From: Balaenoptera acutorostrata | Lineage: Eukaryota > Chordata > Mammalia > Artiodactyla > Balaenopteridae | Assembly: GCF_949987535.1 (NCBI RefSeq) | Contig: NW_026646032.1 | Location: forward strand, 1-64,000 | DNA length: 64,000 nucleotides | Direction: 5' to 3' | Shown here: one piece after another, positions 22,217 through 34,382 of the stretch | Layout of the letters: each line of letters opens with the position of its first letter | Numbering within the stretch: position 1 is the stretch's first letter | Notes under the pieces: model-generated | Seen by the model: the letters and a program-made list of their open reading frames with translations, nothing else | Told to the model about the DNA's origin: nothing | Databases searched by the model: none | Made by a program: the position numbers and the translations under genes

Positions 22217-25200
22217 AGTGTCTAAACTCTTCTCCATGGCTGGACCCCCAAATAATATTCCTTTACGTGCTAAGGGGTATCTAGAGAGTGGGATAGGTTT
22301 AATAACTACCCTAACCCTAACGCGTACCCTAACCCTAACCCCTACCCTAACCCTAACGCGTACCCTAATCCTAACCCGTAACCTAAACCGAGCCCTAACC
22401 CTAACACTAACCCTAACCCTAACCCTAGCCCATACCCTACGCCATACCCGAACCCCTCCCCGAACCCGTACCCTAAGCCGTACCCTAACCCTAACCCTAA
22501 CCCTAACCCTAAGCTACCCTTGACTGCTTCTGCCTCCAATAGATTTCCTAAGCACTAGTGTTTTAAGGAACAGGTTAAAAAGAGAATCCTAATGTGATTT
22601 CTTGAGAATGGGTGTGTTCCTTATCTTATCCTAGTGTCTAAACTCTTCTCCACGGCTGGACCCCCAAATAATATTCCCTTACGTGCTAAGGGGTATCTAG
22701 AGAGTGGGATAGGTTTAATAACTACCCTAACCCTAACGCGTACCCTACCCCTAACCCCTACCCTAACCCTAACGCGTACCCTAATCCTAACCCGTACCCT
22801 AAACCGAGCCCTAACCCTAACACTAACCCTAACCCTAACCCTAGCCCATACCCTACGCCGTACCCGAACCCCTCCCCGAACCCGTACCCTAAGCCGTACC
22901 CTAACCCTAACCCTAACCCTAACCCTAACCCTAACCCTGAGCTACCCTTGACTGCTTCTGCCTCCAATAGATTTCCTAAGCAATAGTGTTTTAAGGAACA
23001 GGTTAAAAAGAGAATCCTAATGTGATTTCTTGAGAATGGGTGTGTTCCTTATCTTATCCTAGTGTCTAAACTCTTCTCCATGGCTGGACCCCCAAATAAT
23101 ATTCCTTTACGTGCTAAGGGGTATCTAGAGAGTGGGATAGGTTTAATAACTACCCTAACCCTAACGCGTACCCTAACCCTAACCCCTACCCTAACCCTAA
23201 CGCGTACCCTAATCCTAACCCGTACCCTAAACCGAGCCCTAACCCTAACACTAACCCTAACCCTAGCCCATACCCTACGCCGTACCCGAACCCCTCCCCG
23301 AACCCGTACCCTAAGCCGTACCCTAACCCTAACCCTAACCCTAACCCTAACCCTAACCCTAAGCTACCCTTGACTGCTTCTGCCTCCAATAGATTTCCTA
23401 AGCACTACTGTTTTAAGGAACAGGTTAAAAAGAGAATCCTAATGTGATTTCTTGAGAATGGGTGTGTTCCTTCTCTCATCCTAGTGTCTAAACTCTTCTC
23501 CATGGCTGGACCCCCAAATAATATTCCTTTACGTGCTAAGGGGTATCTAGAGAGTGGGATAGGTTTAATAAGTACCCTAGCCCTAACGCGTACCCTAACC
23601 CTAACCCCTACCCTAAACCTAACGCGTACCCTAATCCTAACCCGTACCCTAAACCGAGCCCTAACCCTAACACTAACCCTAACCCTAACCCTAGCCCATA
23701 CCCTACGCCGTACCCGAACCCCTCCCCGAACCCGTACCCTAAGCCGTACCCTAACCCTAACCCTAACCCTAAGCTACCCTTGACTGCTTCTGCCTCCAAT
23801 AGATTTCCTAAGCACTAATGTTTTAAGGAACAGGTTAAAAAGAGAATCCTAATGTGATTTCTTGAGAATGGGTGTGTTCCTTATCTTATCCTAGTGTCTA
23901 AACTCTTCTCCATGGCTGGACCCCCAAATAATATTCCTTTACGTGCTAAGGGGTATCTAGAGAGTGGGATAGGTTTAATAACTACCCTAACCCTAACGCG
24001 TACCCTAACCCTAACCCCTACCCTAACCCTAACGCGTACCCTAATCCTAACCCGTACCCTAAACCGAGCCCTAACCCTAACACTAACCCTAACCCTAACC
24101 CTAGCCCATACCCTACGCCGTACCCGAACCCCTCCCCGAACCCCTCCCCGAACCCGTACCCTAAGCTGTACCCTAACCCTAACCCTAACCCTAAGCTACC
24201 CTTGACTGCTTCTGCCTCCAATAGATTTCCTAAGCACTAGTGTTTTAAGGAACAGGTTAAAAAGAGAATCCTAATGTGATTTCTTGAGAATGTGTGTGTT
24301 CCTTATCTTATCCTAGTGTCTAAACTCTTCTCCATGGCTGGACCCCCAAATAATATTCCTTTACGTGCTAAGGGGTATCTAGAGAGTGGGATAGGTTTCA
24401 TAACTACCCTAACCCTAACGCGTACCCTAACCCTAACCCCTACCCTAACCCTAACGCGTACCCTAATCCTAACCCGTACCCTAAACCGAGCCCTAACCCT
24501 AACACTAACCCTAACCCTAACCCTAGCCCATACCCTACGCCGTACCCGAACCCCTCCCCGAACCCGTACCCTAAGCCGTACCCTAACCCTAACCCTAACC
24601 CTAACCCTAACCCTAAGCTACCCTTGACTGCTTCTGCCTCCAATAGATTTCCTAAGCACTAATGTTTTAAGGAACAGGTTAAAAAGAGAATCCTAATGTG
24701 ATTTCTTGAGAATGGGCGTGTTCCTTATCTTATCCTAGTGTCTAAACTCTTCTCCATGGCTGGACCCCCAAATAATATTCCTTTACGTGCTAAGGGGTAT
24801 CTAGAGAGTGGGATAGGTTTAATAACTACCCTAACCCTAACGCGTACCCTAACCCTAACCCCTACCCTAACCCTAACGCGTACCCTAATCCTAACCCGTA
24901 CCCTAAACCTAGCCCTAACCCTAACACTAACCCTAACCCTAGCCCATACCCTACGCCGTACCCGAACCCCTCCCCGAACCCGTACCCTAAGCCGTACCCT
25001 AACCCTAACCCTAACCCTAACCCTAACCCTAACCCTAAGCTACCCTTGACTGCTTCTGCCTCCAATAGATTTCCTAAGCACTAGTGTTTTAAGGAACAGG
25101 GTAAAAAGAGAATCCTAATGTGATTTCTTGAGAATGGGTGTGTTCCTTATCTTATCCTAGTGTCTAAACTCTTCTCCATGGCTGGACCCCCAAATAATAT

Positions 25201-25581
25201 TCCCTTACGTGCTAAGGGGTATCTAGAGAGTGGGATAGGTTTAATAACTACCCTAACCCTAACGCGTACCCTAACCCTAACCCCTACCCTAACCCTAACG
25301 CGTACCCTAATCCTAACCCGTACCCTAAACCGAGCCCTAACCCTAACACTAACCCTAACCCTAACCCTAGCCCATACCCTACGCCGTACCCGAACCCCTC
25401 CCCGAACCCGTACCCTAAGCCGTACCCTAACCCTAACCCTAACCCTAACCCTAACCCTAAGCTACCCTTGACTGCTTCTGCCTCCAATAGATTTCCTAAG
25501 CACTAGTGTTTTAAGGAACAGGTTAACAAAGAGAATCCTAATGTGATTTCTTGAGAATGGGTGTGTTCCTTATCTTATCCT
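22217..25581 (+). repeat. Eight-unit block (3,365 bases), first of two tandem copies
   Basis: Units start at 22217 (416), 22633 (428), 23061 (422), 23483 (410), 23893, 24315, 24737 (422 each) and 25159 (423). Shared private markers with the next block are CGTAACCTAAACC and CGCCATACC in the first unit, CCACGGCTGG, ACCCTACCCC and GCAATAGTG in the second, CCCTAGCCC at the start of the A tract, GTTTCATAAC in the C head and CAGGGTAAAA in the D tail. Units four to seven are copy 6 of A-B-C-D (23483-25158). Confidence 0.87.
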
Positions 25582-28500
25582 AGTGTCTAAACTCTTCTCC
25601 ATGGCTGGACCCCAAATAATATTCCTTTACGTGCTAAGGGGTATCTAGAGAGTGGGATAGGTTTAATAACTACCCTAACCCTAACGCGTACCCTAACCCT
25701 AACCCCTACCCTAACCCTAACGCGTACCCTAATCTCCTAACCCGTAACCTAAACCGAGCCCTAACCCTAACACTAACCCTAACCCTAACCCTAGCCCATA
25801 CCCTACGCCATACCCGAACCCCTCCCCGAACCCGTACCCTAAGCCGTACCCTAACCCTAACCCTAACCCTAACCCTAAGCTACCTGACTGCTTCTGCCTC
25901 CAATAGATTTCCTAAGCACTAGTGTTTTAAGGAACAGGTTAAAAAGAGAATCCTAATGTGATTTCTTGAGAATGGGTGTGTTCCTTATCTTATCCTAGTG
26001 TCTAAACTCTTCTCCACGGCTGGACCCCCAAATAATATTCCCTTACGTGCTAAGGGGTATCTAGAGAGTGGGATAGGTTTAATAACTACCCTAACCCTAA
26101 CGCGTACCCTACCCCTAACCCCTACCCTAAACCTAACGCGTACCCTAATCCTAACCCGTACCCTAAACCGAGCCCTAACCCTAACACTAACCCTAACCCT
26201 AACCCTAGCCCATACCCTACGCCGTACCCGAACCCCTCCCCGAACCCGTACCCTAAGCCGTACCCTAACCCTAACCCTAACCCTAACCCTAACCCTAACC
26301 CTGAGCTACCCTTGACTGCTTCTGCCTCCAATAGATTTCCTAAGCAATAGTGTTTTAAGGAACAGGTTAAAAAGAGAATCCTAATGTGATTTCTTGAGAA
26401 TGGGTGTGTTCCTTATCTTATCCTAGTGTCTAAACTCTTCTCCATGGCTGGACCCCCAAATAATATTCCTTTACGTGCTAAGGGGTATCTAGAGAGTGGG
26501 ATAGGTTTAATAACTACCCTAACCCTAACGCGTACCCTAACCCTAACCCCTACCCTAACCCTAACGCGTACCCTAATCCTAACCCGTACCCTAAACCGAG
26601 CCCTAACCCTAACACTAACCCTAACCCTAGCCCATACCCTACGCCGTACCCGAACCCCTCCCCGAACCCGTACCCTAAGCCGTACCCTAACCCTAACCCT
26701 AACCCTAACCCTAACCCTAACCCTAAGCTACCCTTGACTGCTTCTGCCTCCAATAGATTTCCTAAGCACTACTGTTTTAAGGAACAGGTTAAAAAGAGAA
26801 TCCTAATGTGATTTCTTGAGAATGGGTGTGTTCCTTCTCTCATCCTAGTGTCTAAACTCTTCTCCATGGCTGGACCCCCAAATAATATTCCTTTACGTGC
26901 TAAGGGGTATCTAGAGAGTGGGATAGGTTTAATAAGTACCCTAGCCCTAACGCGTACCCTAACCCTAACCCCTACCCTAAACCTAACGCGTACCCTAATC
27001 CTAACCCGTACCCTAAACCGAGCCCTAACCCTAACACTAACCCTAACCCTAACCCTAGCCCATACCCTACGCCGTACCCGAACCCCTCCCCGAACCCGTA
27101 CCCTAAGCCGTACCCTAACCCTAACCCTAACCCTAAGCTACCCTTGACTGCTTCTGCCTCCAATAGATTTCCTAAGCACTAATGTTTTAAGGAACAGGTT
27201 AAAAAGAGAATCCTAATGTGATTTCTTGAGAATGGGTGTGTTCCTTATCTTATCCTAGTGTCTAAACTCTTCTCCATGGCTGGACCCCCAAATAATATTC
27301 CTTTACGTGCTAAGGGGTATCTAGAGAGTGGGATAGGTTTAATAACTACCCTAACCCTAACGCGTACCCTAACCCTAACCCCTACCCTAACCCTAACGCG
27401 TACCCTAATCCTAACCCGTACCCTAAACCGAGCCCTAACCCTAACACTAACCCTAACCCTAACCCTAGCCCATACCCTACGCCGTACCCGAACCCCTCCC
27501 CGAACCCCTCCCCGAACCCGTACCCTAAGCTGTACCCTAACCCTAACCCTAACCCTAAGCTACCCTTGACTGCTTCTGCCTCCAATAGATTTCCTAAGCA
27601 CTAGTGTTTTAAGGAACAGGTTAAAAAGAGAATCCTAATGTGATTTCTTGAGAATGTGTGTGTTCCTTATCTTATCCTAGTGTCTAAACTCTTCTCCATG
27701 GCTGGACCCCCAAATAATATTCCTTTACGTGCTAAGGGGTATCTAGAGAGTGGGATAGGTTTCATAACTACCCTAACCCTAACGCGTACCCTAACCCTAA
27801 CCCCTACCCTAACCCTAACGCGTACCCTAATCCTAACCCGTACCCTAAACCGAGCCCTAACCCTAACACTAACCCTAACCCTAACCCTAGCCCATACCCT
27901 ACGCCGTACCCGAACCCCTCCCCGAACCCGTACCCTAAGCCGTACCCTAACCCTAACCCTAACCCTAACCCTAACCCTAAGCTACCCTTGACTGCTTCTG
28001 CCTCCAATAGATTTCCTAAGCACTAATGTTTTAAGGAACAGGTTAAAAAGAGAATCCTAATGTGATTTCTTGAGAATGGGCGTGTTCCTTATCTTATCCT
28101 AGTGTCTAAACTCTTCTCCATGGCTGGACCCCCAAATAATATTCCTTTACGTGCTAAGGGGTATCTAGAGAGTGGGATAGGTTTAATAACTACCCTAACC
28201 CTAACGCGTACCCTAACCCTAACCCCTACCCTAACCCTAACGCGTACCCTAATCCTAACCCGTACCCTAAACCTAGCCCTAACCCTAACACTAACCCTAA
28301 CCCTAGCCCATACCCTACGCCGTACCCGAACCCCTCCCCGAACCCGTACCCTAAGCCGTACCCTAACCCTAACCCTAACCCTAACCCTAACCCTAACCCT
28401 AAGCTACCCTTGACTGCTTCTGCCTCCAATAGATTTCCTAAGCACTAGTGTTTTAAGGAACAGGGTAAAAAGAGAATCCTAATGTGATTTCTTGAGAATG

Positions 28501-28944
28501 GGTGTGTTCCTTATCTTATCCTAGTGTCTAAACTCTTCTCCATGGCTGGACCCCCAAATAATATTCCCTTACGTGCTAAGGGGTATCTAGAGAGTGGGAT
28601 AGGTTTAATAACTACCCTAACCCTAACGCGTACCCTAACCCTAACCCCTACCCTAACCCTAACGCGTACCCTAATCCTAACCCGTACCCTAAACCGAGCC
28701 CTAACCCTAACACTAACCCTAACCCTAACCCTAGCCCATACCCTACGCCGTACCCGAACCCCTCCCCGAACCCGTACCCTAAGCCGTACCCTAACCCTAA
28801 CCCTAACCCTAACCCTAACCCTAAGCTACCCTTGACTGCTTCTGCCTCCAATAGATTTCCTAAGCACTAGTGTTTTAAGGAACAGGTTAAAAAGAGAATC
28901 CTAATGTGATTTCTTGAGAATGGGTGTGTTCCTTATCTTATCCT
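25582..28944 (+). repeat. Eight-unit block (3,363 bases), second tandem copy
   Basis: Units start at 25582 (415), 25997 (428), 26425, 26847 (410), 27257, 27679, 28101 and 28523. It repeats the private markers of 22217-25581 in the same order. One tract difference is ACCTAA in place of CCCTAA in the second unit near 26130. The first unit carries several small indels (see the finding on 25525-25885). Units four to seven are copy 7 of A-B-C-D (26847-28522). Confidence 0.87.
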
Positions 28945-29788
28945 AGTGTCTAAACTCTTCTCCACGGCTGGACCCCCAAATAATATTCCCTTACGTGCTA
29001 AGGGGTATCTAGAGAGTGGGATAGGTTTAATAACTACCCTAACCCTAACGCGTACCCTACCCCTAACCCCTACCCTAACCCTAACGCGTACCCTAATCCT
29101 AACCCGTACCCTAAACCGAGCCCTAACCCTAACACTAACCCTAACCCTAACCCTAGCCCATACCCTACGCCGTACCCGAACCCCTCCCCGAACCCGTACC
29201 CTAAGCCGTACCCTAACCCTAACCCTAACCCTAACCCTAACCCTAACCCTGAGCTACCCTTGACTGCTTCTGCCTCCAATAGATTTCCTAAGCACTAGTG
29301 TTTCAAGGAACAGGTTAAAAACAGAATCCTAATGTGATTTCTTGAGAATGGGTGTGTTCCTTATCTTATCCTAGTGTCTAAACTCTTCTCCATGGCTGGA
29401 CCCCCAAATAATATTCCTTTACGTGCTAAGGGGTATCTAGAGAGTGGGATAGGTTTAATAACTACCCTAACCCTAACGCGTACCCTAACCCTAACCCCTA
29501 CCCTAACCCTAACGCGTACCCTAATCCTAACCCGTACCCTGAACCGAGCCCTAACCCTAACACTAACCCTAACCCTAGCCCATACCCTACGCCGTACCCG
29601 AACCCCTCCCCGAACCCGTACCCTAAGCCGTACCCTAACCCTAACCCTAACCCTAACCCTAACCCTAAGCTACCCTTGACTGCTTCTGCCTCCAATAGAT
29701 TTCCTAAGCACTACTGTTTTAAGGAACAGGTTAAAAAGAGAATCCTAATGTGATTTCTTGAGAATGGGTGTGTTCCTTCTCTCATCCT
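28945..29788 (+). repeat. Start of a partial third copy of the eight-unit block (units 70-71)
   Basis: The unit at 28945 (428) has the CCACGGCTGG head and ACCCTACCCC tract of the units at 22633 and 25997, so a third copy begins here, without the leading unit of the two previous copies. Its tail differs (CACTAGTG, TTTCAAGG, AAAAACAG). The unit at 29373 (416) is F-like with one terminal CCCTAA fewer, CCCTGAACC in the tract and the TTCTCTCATCC tail. Confidence 0.82.
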
Positions 29789-31464
29789 AGTGTCTAAACT
29801 CTTCTCCATGGCTGGACCCCCAAATAATATTCCTTTACGTGCTAAGGGGTATCTAGAGAGTGGGATAGGTTTAATAACTACCCTAACCCTAACGCGTACC
29901 CTAACCCTAACCCCTACCCTAAACCTAACGCGTACCCTAATCCTAACCCGTACCCTAAACCGAGCCCTAACCCTAACACTAACCCTAACCCTAACCCTAG
30001 CCCATACCCTACGCCGTACCCGAACCCCTCCCCGAACCCGTACCCTAAGCCGTACCCTAACCCTAACCCTAACCCTAAGCTACCCTTGACTGCTTCTGCC
30101 TCCAATAGATTTCCTAAGCACTAATGTTTTAAGGAACAGGTTAAAAAGAGAATCCTAATGTGATTTCTTGAGAATGGGTTTGTTCCTTATCTTATCCTAG
30201 TGTCTAAACTCTTCTCCATGGCTGGACCCCCAAATAATATTCCTTTACGTGCTAAGGGGTATCTAGAGAGTGGGATAGGTTTAATAACTACCCTAACCCT
30301 AAAGCGTACCCTAACCCTAACCCCTACCCTAACCCTAACGCGTACCCTAATCCTAACCCGTACCCTAAACCGAGCCCTAACCCTAACACTAACCCTAACC
30401 CTAACCCTAGCCCATACCCTACGCCGTACCCGAACCCCTCCCCGAACCCCTCCCCGAACCCGTACCCTAAGCTGTACCCTAACCCTAACCCTAACCCTAA
30501 GCTACCCTTGACTGCTTCTGCCTCCAATAGATTTCCTAAGCACTAGTGTTTTAAGGAACAGGTTAAAAAGAGAATCCTAATGTGATTTCTTGAGAATGTG
30601 TGTGTTCCTTATCTTATCCTAGTGTCTAAACTCTTCTCCATGGCTGGACCCCCAAATAATATTCCTTTACGTGCTAAGGGGTATCTAGAGAGTGGGATAG
30701 GTTTAATAACTACCCTAACCCTAACGCGTACCCTAACCCTAACCCCTACCCTAACCCTAACGCGTACCCTAATCCTAACCCGTACCCTAAACCGAGCCCT
30801 AACCCTAACACTAACCCTAACCCTAACCCTAGCCCATACCCTACGCCGTACCCGAACCCCTCCCCGAACCCGTACCCTAAGCCGTACCCTAACCCTAACC
30901 CTAACCCTAACCCTAACCCTAAGCTACCCTTGACTGCTTCTGCCTCCAATAGATTTCCTAAGCACTAATGTTTTAAGGAACAGGTTAAAAAGAGAATCCT
31001 AATGTGATTTCTTGAGAATGGGCGTGTTCCTTATCTTATCCTAGTGTCTAAACTCTTCTCCATGGCTGGACCCCCAAATAATATTCCTTTACGTGCTAAG
31101 GGGTATCTAGAGAGTGGGATAGGTTTAATAACTACCCTAACCCTAACGCGTACCCTAACCCTAACCCCTAACCTAACCCTAACGCGTACCCTAATCCTAA
31201 CCCGTACCCTAAACCTAGCCCTAACCCTAACACTAACCCTAACCCTAGCCCATACCCTACGCCGTACCCGAACCCCTCCCCGAACCCGTACCCTAAGCCG
31301 TACCCTAACCCTAACCCTAACCCTAACCCTAACCCTAACCCTAAGCTACCCTTGACTGCTTCTGCCTCCAATAGATTTCCTAAGCACTACTGTTTTAAGG
31401 AACAGGTTAAAAAGAGAATCCTAATGTGATTTCTTGAGAATGGGTGTGTTCCTTCTCTCATCCT
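29789..31464 (+). repeat. Higher-order repeat A-B-C-D, copy 8
   Basis: Units start at 29789, 30199, 30621 and 31043. The A unit has AACTA at the junction in place of AAGTA, so the A head marker has been lost or converted. B has AAGCGTA in place of AACGCGTA near 30302, and D has CCCCTAACCTAA. D ends in the CACTACTG / TTCTCTCATCC tail and is followed by another A unit. Confidence 0.85.
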
Positions 31465-32296
31465 AGTGTCTAAACTCTTCTCCATGGCTGGACCCCCAAA
31501 TAATATTCCTTTACGTGCTAAGGGGTATCTAGAGAGTGGGATAGGTTTAATAAGTACCCTAACCCTAACGCGTACCCTAACCCTAACCCCTACCCTAAAC
31601 CTAATGCGTACCCTAATCCTAACCCGTACCCTAAACCGAGCCCTAACCCTAACACTAACCCTAACCCTAACCCTAGCCCATACCCTACGCCGTACCCGAA
31701 CCCCTCCCCGAACCCGTACCCTAAGCCGTACCCTAACCCTAACCCTAACCCTAAGCTACCCTTGACTGCTTCTGCCTCCAATAGATTTCCTAAGCACTAA
31801 TGTTTTAAGGAACAGGTTAAAAAGAGAATCCTAATGTGATTTCTTGAGAATGGGTGTGTTCCTTATCTTATCCTAGTGTCTAAACTCTTCTCCATGGCTG
31901 GACCCCCAAATAATATTCCTTTACGTGCTAAGGGGTATCTAGAGAGTGGGATAGGTTTAATAACTACCCTAACCCTAACGCGTACCCTAACCCTAACCCC
32001 TACCCTAACCCTAACGCGTACCCTAATCCTAACCCGTACCCTAAACCGAGCCCTAACCCTAACACTAACCCTAACCCTAACCCTAGCCCATACCCTACGC
32101 CGTACCCGAACCCCTCCCCGAACCCCTCCCCGAACCCGTACCCTAAGCTGTACCCTAACCCTAACCCTAACCCTAAGCTACCCTTGACTGCTTCTGCCTC
32201 CAATAGATTTCCTAAGCACTAGTGTTTTAAGGAACAGGTTAAAAAGAGAATCCTAATGTGATTTCTTGAGAATGGGTGTGTTCCTTATCTTATCCT
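31465..32296 (+). repeat. Last A-B pair of the homogenised zone
   Basis: A (31465, 410) and B (31875, 422) carry their usual markers, except that B ends GGGTGTG in place of GTGTGTG. A has TAATGCGTACC near 31604. No C or D unit follows. Apart from one B-like unit at 36027, the A-B-C-D organisation stops here. Confidence 0.85.
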
Positions 32297-33128
32297 AGTG
32301 TCTAAACTCTTCTCCATGGCTGGACCCCCAAATAATATTCCTTTACGTGCTAAGGGGTATCTAGAGAGTGGGATAGGTTTAATAACTACCCTAACCCTAA
32401 CGCGTACCATAACCCTAACCCCTACCCTAACCCTAACGCGTACCCTAATCCTAAACCGTACCCTAAACCGAGCCCTAACCCTAACACTAACCCTAACCCT
32501 AACCCTAGCCAATACCCTACGCCGTACCCGAACCCCTCCCCGAACCCGTACCCTAAGCCGTACCCTAACCCTAACCCTAACCCTAACCCTAACCCTAAGC
32601 TACCCTTGACTGCTTCTGCCTCCAATAGATTTCCTAAGCACTAATGTTTTAAGGAACAGGTTAAAAAGAGAATCCTAATGTGATTTCTTGAGAATGGGTG
32701 TGTTCCTTATCTTATCCTAGTGTCTAAACTCTTCTCCATGGCTGGACCCCCAAATAATATTCCTTTACGTGCTAAAGGGTATCTAGAGAGTGGGATAGGT
32801 TTAATAACTACCCTAACCCTAACGCGTACCCTAACCCTAACCCCTACCCTAACCCTAACGCATACCCTAATCCTAACCCGTACCCTAAACCTAGCCCTAA
32901 CCCTAACACTAACCCTAACCCTAACCCTAGCCCATACCCTACGCCGTACCCGAACCCCTCCCCGAACCCATACCCTAAGCCGTACCCTAACCCTAACCCT
33001 AACCCTAAGCTAACCTTGACTGCTTCTGCCTCCAATAGATTTCCTAAGCACTAGTGTTTTAAGGAACAGGTTAAAAAGAGAATCCTAATGTGATTTCTAG
33101 AGAATGGGTGTGTTCCTTATCTTATCCT
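32297..33128 (+). repeat. Two transitional units (78-79)
   Basis: The unit at 32297 (422) has four private C-to-A changes visible in its tract: ACCATAACC, TAAACCGTACC and GCCAATACC among them. The unit at 32719 (410) has CGCATACC, ACCTAG and CCCATACCC in place of CCCGTACCC, and GCTAACC at the start of the tail, a variant common only further right. Confidence 0.82.
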
Positions 33129-34382
33129 AGTGTCTAAACTCTTCTCCATGGCTGGACCCCCAAATAATATTCCTTTACGTGCTAAGGGGTATCTAGAGAG
33201 TGGGATAGGTTTAATAACTACCCTAACCCTAACGCGTACCCTAACCCTAACCCCTACCCTAACCCTAACGCGTACCCTAATCCTAACCCGTACCCTAAAC
33301 CGAGCCCTAACCCTAACACTAACCCTAACCCTAACCCTAGCCCATACCCTACGCCGTACCCGAACCCCTCCCCGAACCCGTACCCTAAGCCATACCCTAA
33401 CCCTAACCCTAACCCTAAGCTACCCTTGACTGCTTCTGCCTCCAATAGATTTCCTAAGCACTAATGTTTTAAGGAACAGGTTAAAAAGAGAATCCTAATG
33501 TGATTTCTTGAGAATGGGTGTGTTCCTTATCTTATCCTAGTGTCTAAACTCTTCTCCATGGCTGGACCCCCAAATAATATTCCTTTACGTGCTAAGGGGT
33601 ATCTAGAGAGTGGGATAGGTTTAATAACTACCCTAACCCTAACGCGTACCCTAACCCTAACCCCTACCCTAACCCTAACGCGTATCCTAATCCTAACCCG
33701 TACCCTAAACCGAGCCCTAACCCTAACACTAACCCTAACCCTAACCCTAGCCCATACCCTACGCCGTACCCGAACCCCTCCCCGAACCCGTACCCTAAGC
33801 CGTACCCTAACCCTAACCCTAAACCTAACCCTAACCCTAAGCTACCCTTGACTGCTTCTGCCTCCAATAGATTTCCTAAGCACTACTGTTTTAAGGAACA
33901 GGTTAAAAAGAGAATCCTAATGTGATTTCTTGAGAATGGGTGTGTTCCTTATCTTATCCTAGTGTCTAAACTCTTATCCATGGCTGGACCCCCAAATAAT
34001 ATTCCTTTACGTGCTAAGGGGTATCTAGAGAGTGGGATAGGTTTAATAAGTACCCTAACCCTAACGCGTACCCTAACCCTAACCCCTACCCTAGCCCTAA
34101 CGCGTACCCTAATCCTAACCCGTACCCTAAACCGAGCCCTAACCCTAACACTAACCCTAACCCTAACCCTAGCCCATGCCCTACGCCGTACCCGAACCCC
34201 TCCCCGAACCCGTACCCTAGGCCGTACCCTAACCCTAACCCTAACCCTAACACTAACCCTAAGCTACCCTTGACTGCTTCTGCCTCCAATAGATTTCCTA
34301 AGCACTAATGTTTTAAGGAACAGGTTAAAAAGAGAATCCTAATGTGATTTCTTGAGAATGGGTGTGTTCCTTATCTTATCCT
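33129..34382 (+). repeat. Three-unit block related to 17593-18846
   Basis: Units start at 33129 (410), 33539 (422) and 33961 (422). They match the series at 17593, 18003 and 18425 in order and in private markers: GCCATACC in the first, GCGTATCC and ACCTAA in the terminal run of the second, CTCTTATCC, CCCTAGCCC, CCCATGCCC and TAGGCCG in the third. The separation is about 15.5 kb, so copies were moved or retained well beyond adjacent units. Confidence 0.8.
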
